This document shows, piece after piece, positions 60,929 through 64,000 of a stretch of 64,000 nucleotides of DNA (its first letter is position 1; each line of letters begins with the position of its first letter). The stretch spans positions 124,001 to 188,000 of the forward strand of contig NZ_JAAKZW010000002.1 in NCBI RefSeq assembly GCF_011044995.1, written 5' to 3'. Position numbers and translations under genes: made by a program. Source of the DNA: Streptomyces mesophilus. GTDB lineage: Bacteria > Actinomycetota > Actinomycetes > Streptomycetales > Streptomycetaceae. The notes beneath the pieces were generated by a model. It ran no database searches and had not been told where the DNA came from. It saw only the letters and a program-made list of their open reading frames with translations.

Positions 60929-61689
60929 GTCGCATCCCCCTCGGTGTCGTCCTCGGTGCTCGCCAGGATCTCCGCGATGTGCACCGGCTTGATCTCCGTA
61001 CGCAGCCGGCTCATCGTGCCGCCGAGATGCATCAGGCAGGAGTTGTCCGCCGCGCACAGCCGACCGGCCCCCGTGGACTCGGCGCCCAGCACCTTGTCCA
61101 AGCCCATGGCAGCCGACACATCGGGGTTCTTCACGGCGAACGTGCCGCCGAAGCCGCAGCACTCCTCGGCTCCCGGCAGCTCCACCAGCTCCAGGCCCTT
61201 GACCGCTTCAAGCAGGCGTCGCGGGCGGTCGCCCAGGCCGAGCGAGCGCAGGCCGTGGCAGGTGGGGTGGTACGTGACCTTGTGCGGGTAGTACGCGCCG
61301 ACGTCGACCACACCGAGCACATCGACCAGGAACTCGGTGAGCTCATAGGTCTTGGGGATCACCGGGGCCAGCACACGCGAGAGTTCATCGCCGCGCCCCT
61401 CCGCCGCGGCCCGCTCGCCAAGGCGTGGGTACAGCTCACGCACCATGGCCGCGCAGGAGCCGGACGGGGTGACGATCGCGTCGTACTCGCCGAAGACATC
61501 GGAGTAATGCCGGGCCAGCGGCTCGGCCTGGTGGCGATAGCCGGTGTTGTAGTGGGCCTGTCCGCAACAGGTCTGCGCCATCGGGAAATCGACCTCGACG
61601 CCCAGCCTGTTCAGGAGTTTGAGCACGGCGCGGCCGGTGTCGGGATAGAGCGTGTCGTTGACGCACGTCAGGAACAGAGCGACACGCAT
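60925..61689 (-). CDS. lutA: LutA-like Fe-S oxidoreductase (CCG domains)
   Basis: 254 residues. Two CCG domains carry the non-cubane-cluster Cys: PMAQTCCGQAHYNTGY (CCG) and AEECCGFGGTFAV (CCGxGG), plus TCHGLRSLG. It is the first gene of lutABC. The promoter is in 61690-61770, where no LutR-type site is obvious. It is divergent from the ArsR/SRPBCC pair. Confidence 0.92.
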   Translation of the reverse strand: MRVALFLTCVNDTLYPDTGRAVLKLLNRLGVEVDFPMAQTCCGQAHYNTGYRHQAEPLARHYSDVFGEYDAIVTPSGSCAAMVRELYPRLGERAAAEGRGDELSRVLAPVIPKTYELTEFLVDVLGVVDVGAYYPHKVTYHPTCHGLRSLGLGDRPRRLLEAVKGLELVELPGAEECCGFGGTFAVKNPDVSAAMGLDKVLGAESTGAGRLCAADNSCLMHLGGTMSRLRTEIKPVHIAEILASTEDDTEGDAT

Positions 61690-61759
61690 CGCGGCTCCTC
61701 CTCGGTCGGTCATCGGATGGGTGCAGGGTACGCGTCGGTCGACCGTCTGGGCAGGCCCT

Positions 61760-61787
61760 TTGACACGTATAAGAGTTGCCTTATATA
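61760..61787 (+). promoter_or_regulatory. Strong promoter with an ArsR-type operator in its spacer
   Basis: TTGACA (61760-61765) and TATATA (61782-61787) with 16 bp between form a near-consensus promoter for the ArsR gene. TATAAG-N6-CTTATA (61768-61785) is an inverted repeat within the spacer and the -10 box. ArsR/SmtB proteins bind such AT-rich repeats and would block their own transcription. Confidence 0.82.
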
Positions 61788-61811
61788 AGCCAGAGGTGTC
61801 ATGCTGCGAAT

Positions 61812-62234
61812 GTGTACGCATTCGATGTCCTGGGCGACCCGGTCCGGCGCCGCATCCTGGAGCTCCTCGCGGCAGGCGAGCAGTCCTCGGGCGAGGTGAC
61901 CGCGACCATCCGTGCGGAGTTCGGGATCTCCCAGCCCGCCGTGTCGCAGCATTTGCGGGTGCTGCGCGAGAGCGGATTCACCACCGTGCGCGCCGAGGGC
62001 GCACGTCGGCTGTACGCGGTCGACGCGGCGCCGCTCAAGGAGGTCGACGCCTGGCTCGAGCGGTTCCGCGGCTTCTGGAACCAGCGGCTCGACGCCCTCG
62101 GCACCGAGCTCGCGCGAGGCAAACGGGCCAGGCGCGCGCGTGACCACCAGGCGACGGCACCGCATCACCAGACGACAGGGCCGGACCACCAGACGACAGG
62201 ACCGCACCACACCACGGAGAGCTCCGATGACTGA
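61812..62234 (+). CDS. ArsR-family regulator with a His-rich repeat tail
   Basis: 140 residues. The winged helix is FDVLGDPVRRRILELLAAGEQ, then FGISQPAVSQHLRVLRESGFTTVRAEGARRLYAV (about 5-75). The last ~30 residues contain a 7-residue repeat (HHQTTGP-type; coded by 21-bp units near 62151-62210) rich in His. Cys metal sites of ArsR/SmtB are absent. The SRPBCC partner downstream points to the actinobacterial ArsR-SRPBCC pair. The GTG at 61812 starts MYAFDVLGD; it overlaps the next gene by 8 bases. Confidence 0.9.
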   Translation: MYAFDVLGDPVRRRILELLAAGEQSSGEVTATIRAEFGISQPAVSQHLRVLRESGFTTVRAEGARRLYAVDAAPLKEVDAWLERFRGFWNQRLDALGTELARGKRARRARDHQATAPHHQTTGPDHQTTGPHHTTESSDD

Positions 62235-62871
62235 CATCGCCGACAGCATCAACGCCATGCACCGCGCCGTACGCGACGCCGACACCCCCAAGGGCCAGGG
62301 CCGTTCCCTCGTCCTCAGCCGTATCTACGACGCCGACGTCGAGGACGTGTGGGAGGCGTGCACCGATCCGGAGCGGCTCGGCCGCTGGTTCCTGCCGGTC
62401 ACCGGGGAGTTCAAGCTCGGCGGCGCGTATCAGCTGGAGGGCAACGCGGGCGGCGAGATCCTGCGCTGCGAGCAGCCGCGCCTGCTGCGGGTCAGCTGGA
62501 TCTACGGGCCGCCGCAGCCGGACGGCTTCAGTGAGGTCGAGGTGCGGCTCACGCCCGAGGGCGAGGACCGTACGCGGTTCGAACTCGAGCACATCGCGAT
62601 CGTGCCGGCGGAGTTCTGGGACCAGTTCGGGCCCGGGGCCACCGGCGTCGGCTGGGATCTCGGCCTCGTGGGCCTGGAGCGCTACCTCGCGCAGGGCGAC
62701 TCCTTCGACCGTGCCGAGGCGCAGGCATGGAGCGAGTCGGCCGAGGCCGGCGAGCTGATGACGGCCAGCAGCGAGGCCTGGCGCGCGGCCCATGTGGCGT
62801 ACGGGGCACCGGAGGAGGTCGCCGCGAAGATGGCGGACGCGACCACGAAGTTCTACGTGCCTGGCGCCTGA
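62227..62871 (+). CDS. SRPBCC (AHSA1/START-like) domain protein
   Basis: 214 residues. It has LSRIYDADVEDVWEACTDPERLGRWFLPVTGEF, RVSWIYGPP and a C-terminal helix with WDQFGPGATGVGWDLGLVGLERYL, the AHSA1 domain. Such hydrophobic-cavity proteins bind small ligands. It is cotranscribed with the ArsR gene. The ligand is not known. Confidence 0.9.
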   Translation: MTDIADSINAMHRAVRDADTPKGQGRSLVLSRIYDADVEDVWEACTDPERLGRWFLPVTGEFKLGGAYQLEGNAGGEILRCEQPRLLRVSWIYGPPQPDGFSEVEVRLTPEGEDRTRFELEHIAIVPAEFWDQFGPGATGVGWDLGLVGLERYLAQGDSFDRAEAQAWSESAEAGELMTASSEAWRAAHVAYGAPEEVAAKMADATTKFYVPGA

Positions 62872-62949
62872 CCGCCCCGGTTCGCGCCCACTGTCCCTGT
62901 TTCGGCAGGCCCGGTGCCCTTGTCGGTGGTGGCCGTTAGATTGGCGGCC

Positions 62950-63681
62950 ATGACCGAACAGCTGACTCCCATGCCCGAGGACTGGCAGCGCGCACTCGCC
63001 GTGGTCGCCCACCCTGACGACCTGGAGTACGGGTGCGCGGGCGCGATCGCGCAGTGGACGGACGCCGGACGCGAGGTGGTCTATCTGCTCGCGACCCGCG
63101 GTGAAGCGGGGATCGACACGCTGGAGCCCGACAAGTGCGCTCCGCTGCGCGAGCAGGAACAGCTGGCGAGCGCGGCCGTCGTCGGCGTCGAGACGGTGGA
63201 GTTCCTCGACTACAAGGACGGCGTGATCGAGTACGGCACGGCCCTGCGCCGTGACATCGCCGCGGCCATCCGCCGCCACAAGCCCGAACTCGTCATCACG
63301 CTCAACCACCATGAGGCCTTCGGCGGCCGCTTCCTCAACACACCCGACCACCGGGCGGTCGGCCAGGCGGCGATCGACGCCGTCGGCGACGCGGGCAACC
63401 GCTGGATCTTCCCGGAGCTCGGCGAACAGGGCCTCGCGCCCTGGGGCGGCGTGAAGTGGATCGCCATCGCGGGCTCCGACACCCCCACCCACGCCATCGA
63501 CGCGGAGCCCGGCTTCGAGCGCGCGGTCAGCTCCCTGCTCGAACACCGCGCGTACATCGAGGCGTTGACCGACGAGGACCCGGAGGCGTACGCGCGCGGC
63601 ATCATCACGATGACGTCCGGCTTCGTCGGCGACCGCTTCGGCGGGAAGCCCGCGATCGGGTTCCATGTGTACGAGCGCTGA
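62950..63681 (+). CDS. PIG-L family deacetylase
   Basis: 243 residues. The zinc site is AVVAHPDDLEYGCAG (AHPDDxE, about 18-32) with the second His in NTPDHRAVGQAA. Relatives deacetylate GlcNAc-type substrates, including the mycothiol enzymes MshB and Mca. It does not show the extra segments of either. The start ATG has no clear ribosome-binding site; TTAGAT 15 nt upstream may be a -10 box for a near-leaderless transcript. Confidence 0.88.
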   Translation: MTEQLTPMPEDWQRALAVVAHPDDLEYGCAGAIAQWTDAGREVVYLLATRGEAGIDTLEPDKCAPLREQEQLASAAVVGVETVEFLDYKDGVIEYGTALRRDIAAAIRRHKPELVITLNHHEAFGGRFLNTPDHRAVGQAAIDAVGDAGNRWIFPELGEQGLAPWGGVKWIAIAGSDTPTHAIDAEPGFERAVSSLLEHRAYIEALTDEDPEAYARGIITMTSGFVGDRFGGKPAIGFHVYER

Positions 63682-63828
63682 GAGGGTTTTCCCTGGAGCC
63701 GAGCCTTTACAAGGCGGTTGAAGGCCTTCTCCTTCGTCGACCCTGCCGAGATCAACGAGCGCACTGTCCCCGACTTGTTCGACGCATCCCCGCGGCGGTC
63801 GAGGCCCGCACGGCGGCAGCCGCGTAGT

Positions 63829-64000
63829 TCAGTCTTCGCCCACTTGAAGAAGTACGACGAAGCAGCCGCCGTTGGCCCCGGCGATCACGCCATCAAAGGT
63901 GTGCCGGGTCACCGGTGACGACGTCACCCGCCGGGGAGGCCCTGGCGACAGCTTGAGGTTCGTCATCCAAGTGGCCTCATTGCCGAGCCGGCCCGCGACC
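63829..64000 (-). CDS. Hypothetical protein, C-terminal end only (runs off window)
   Basis: The minus strand is open from the right edge to a TGA at 63829-63831, giving 56 residues ending in HTFDGVIAGANGGCFVVLLQVGED. The end looks like a real beta-rich domain (FDGVIAG, CFVVLLQV) but I do not recognise the family. An internal ATG (MTNLKLSPG) would give a 45-residue peptide. The 147 bp between here and the PIG-L gene show nothing firm. Confidence 0.4.
   Translation of the reverse strand, partial: VAGRLGNEATWMTNLKLSPGPPRRVTSSPVTRHTFDGVIAGANGGCFVVLLQVGED

Noticed and set aside
63715..63918. Short plus-strand frame starting MKAFSFVDPAEINERTV
   Set aside because: It starts without a ribosome-binding site and runs into low-complexity sequence; no family was recognised. 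It may be a remnant but the evidence is too thin.
1..64000. tRNA or rRNA genes
   Set aside because: No cloverleaf, TTCGA arm or conserved rRNA motif was noticed on either strand by eye; a dedicated search could still find a missed tRNA.

Overview
The window is high-GC actinobacterial DNA and almost certainly comes from a Streptomyces chromosome. The evidence is the codon use, a WhiB-family regulator, a LuxR-type large ATP-binding regulator, stacks of anti-sigma and STAS genes, several TetR-like and SigJ-like regulators, GH18 and GH32 secreted hydrolases, and an F420-type oxidoreductase. The gene density and mix look like a chromosome arm, or the zone between arm and core, carrying accessory metabolism. 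I see no rRNA, tRNA, CRISPR array or prophage. Both edges cut genes.

Layout. (1) 1-8.6 kb: a fructan/fructose locus. The minus strand carries an ABC sugar importer (binding protein, permease, ATPase), with a lone tnpB element (IS200/IS605 type, no tnpA) wedged between the permease and ATPase genes. Facing away on the plus strand are a PfkB sugar kinase, a secreted GH32 levanase-like enzyme and a small monooxygenase-fold protein. Two nearly identical 30-bp double operators (4292-4321 and 5579-5608) tie importer, kinase and hydrolase into one regulon. (2) 8.6-14.4 kb: a scar with a truncated DUF2975 gene, then a tightly overlapping rsbR-rsbS-rsbT-kinase/phosphatase-phosphatase-STAS operon (stressosome and partner switching) without a sigma gene. 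(3) 14.5-23.6 kb: single metabolic genes, a WhiB regulator, a GH65 phosphorylase, an ECF41 sigma factor and dps, interrupted by a frameshifted VOC gene, tandem repeats, and sigma-factor and SDR remnants. (4) 23.6-40.7 kb: regulator/enzyme pairs (TetR/NmrA-like, MocR/MFS, TrmB-LuxR/ThDP enzyme), an LLM oxidoreductase, an eRF1-like protein, Ppx/GppA, aminopeptidase P, an FAD oxidoreductase and a LAL regulator. (5) 40.7-42.9 kb: a two-gene RNA repair operon, a T4 Rnl1-like RNA ligase followed by a T4 Pnkp-like 5'-kinase/3'-phosphatase. (6) 43-52.6 kb: NAD(P)-binding protein, second ECF41 sigma, a CYP152-type P450, a GAPDH with an N-terminal extension, a POT peptide transporter, DUF2071, a chitinase with a DasR-type box, and DUF421. 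(7) 52.6-58.8 kb: an osmoprotectant (OpuB/ProU-type) ABC system coupled to a TDT-family transporter; its ATPase gene lies apart in the opposite direction, behind a TetR/hydrolase pair. (8) 58.8-64 kb: lutABC lactate oxidation, an ArsR/SRPBCC pair, a PIG-L deacetylase and a degraded right edge.

The parts most worth attention are the RNA ligase/Pnkp operon, the nested-domain levanase, the tnpB insertion that appears to supply the permease stop codon, and the complete sigma-less stressosome operon. All functional statements rest on motif recognition by eye; no searches were run.
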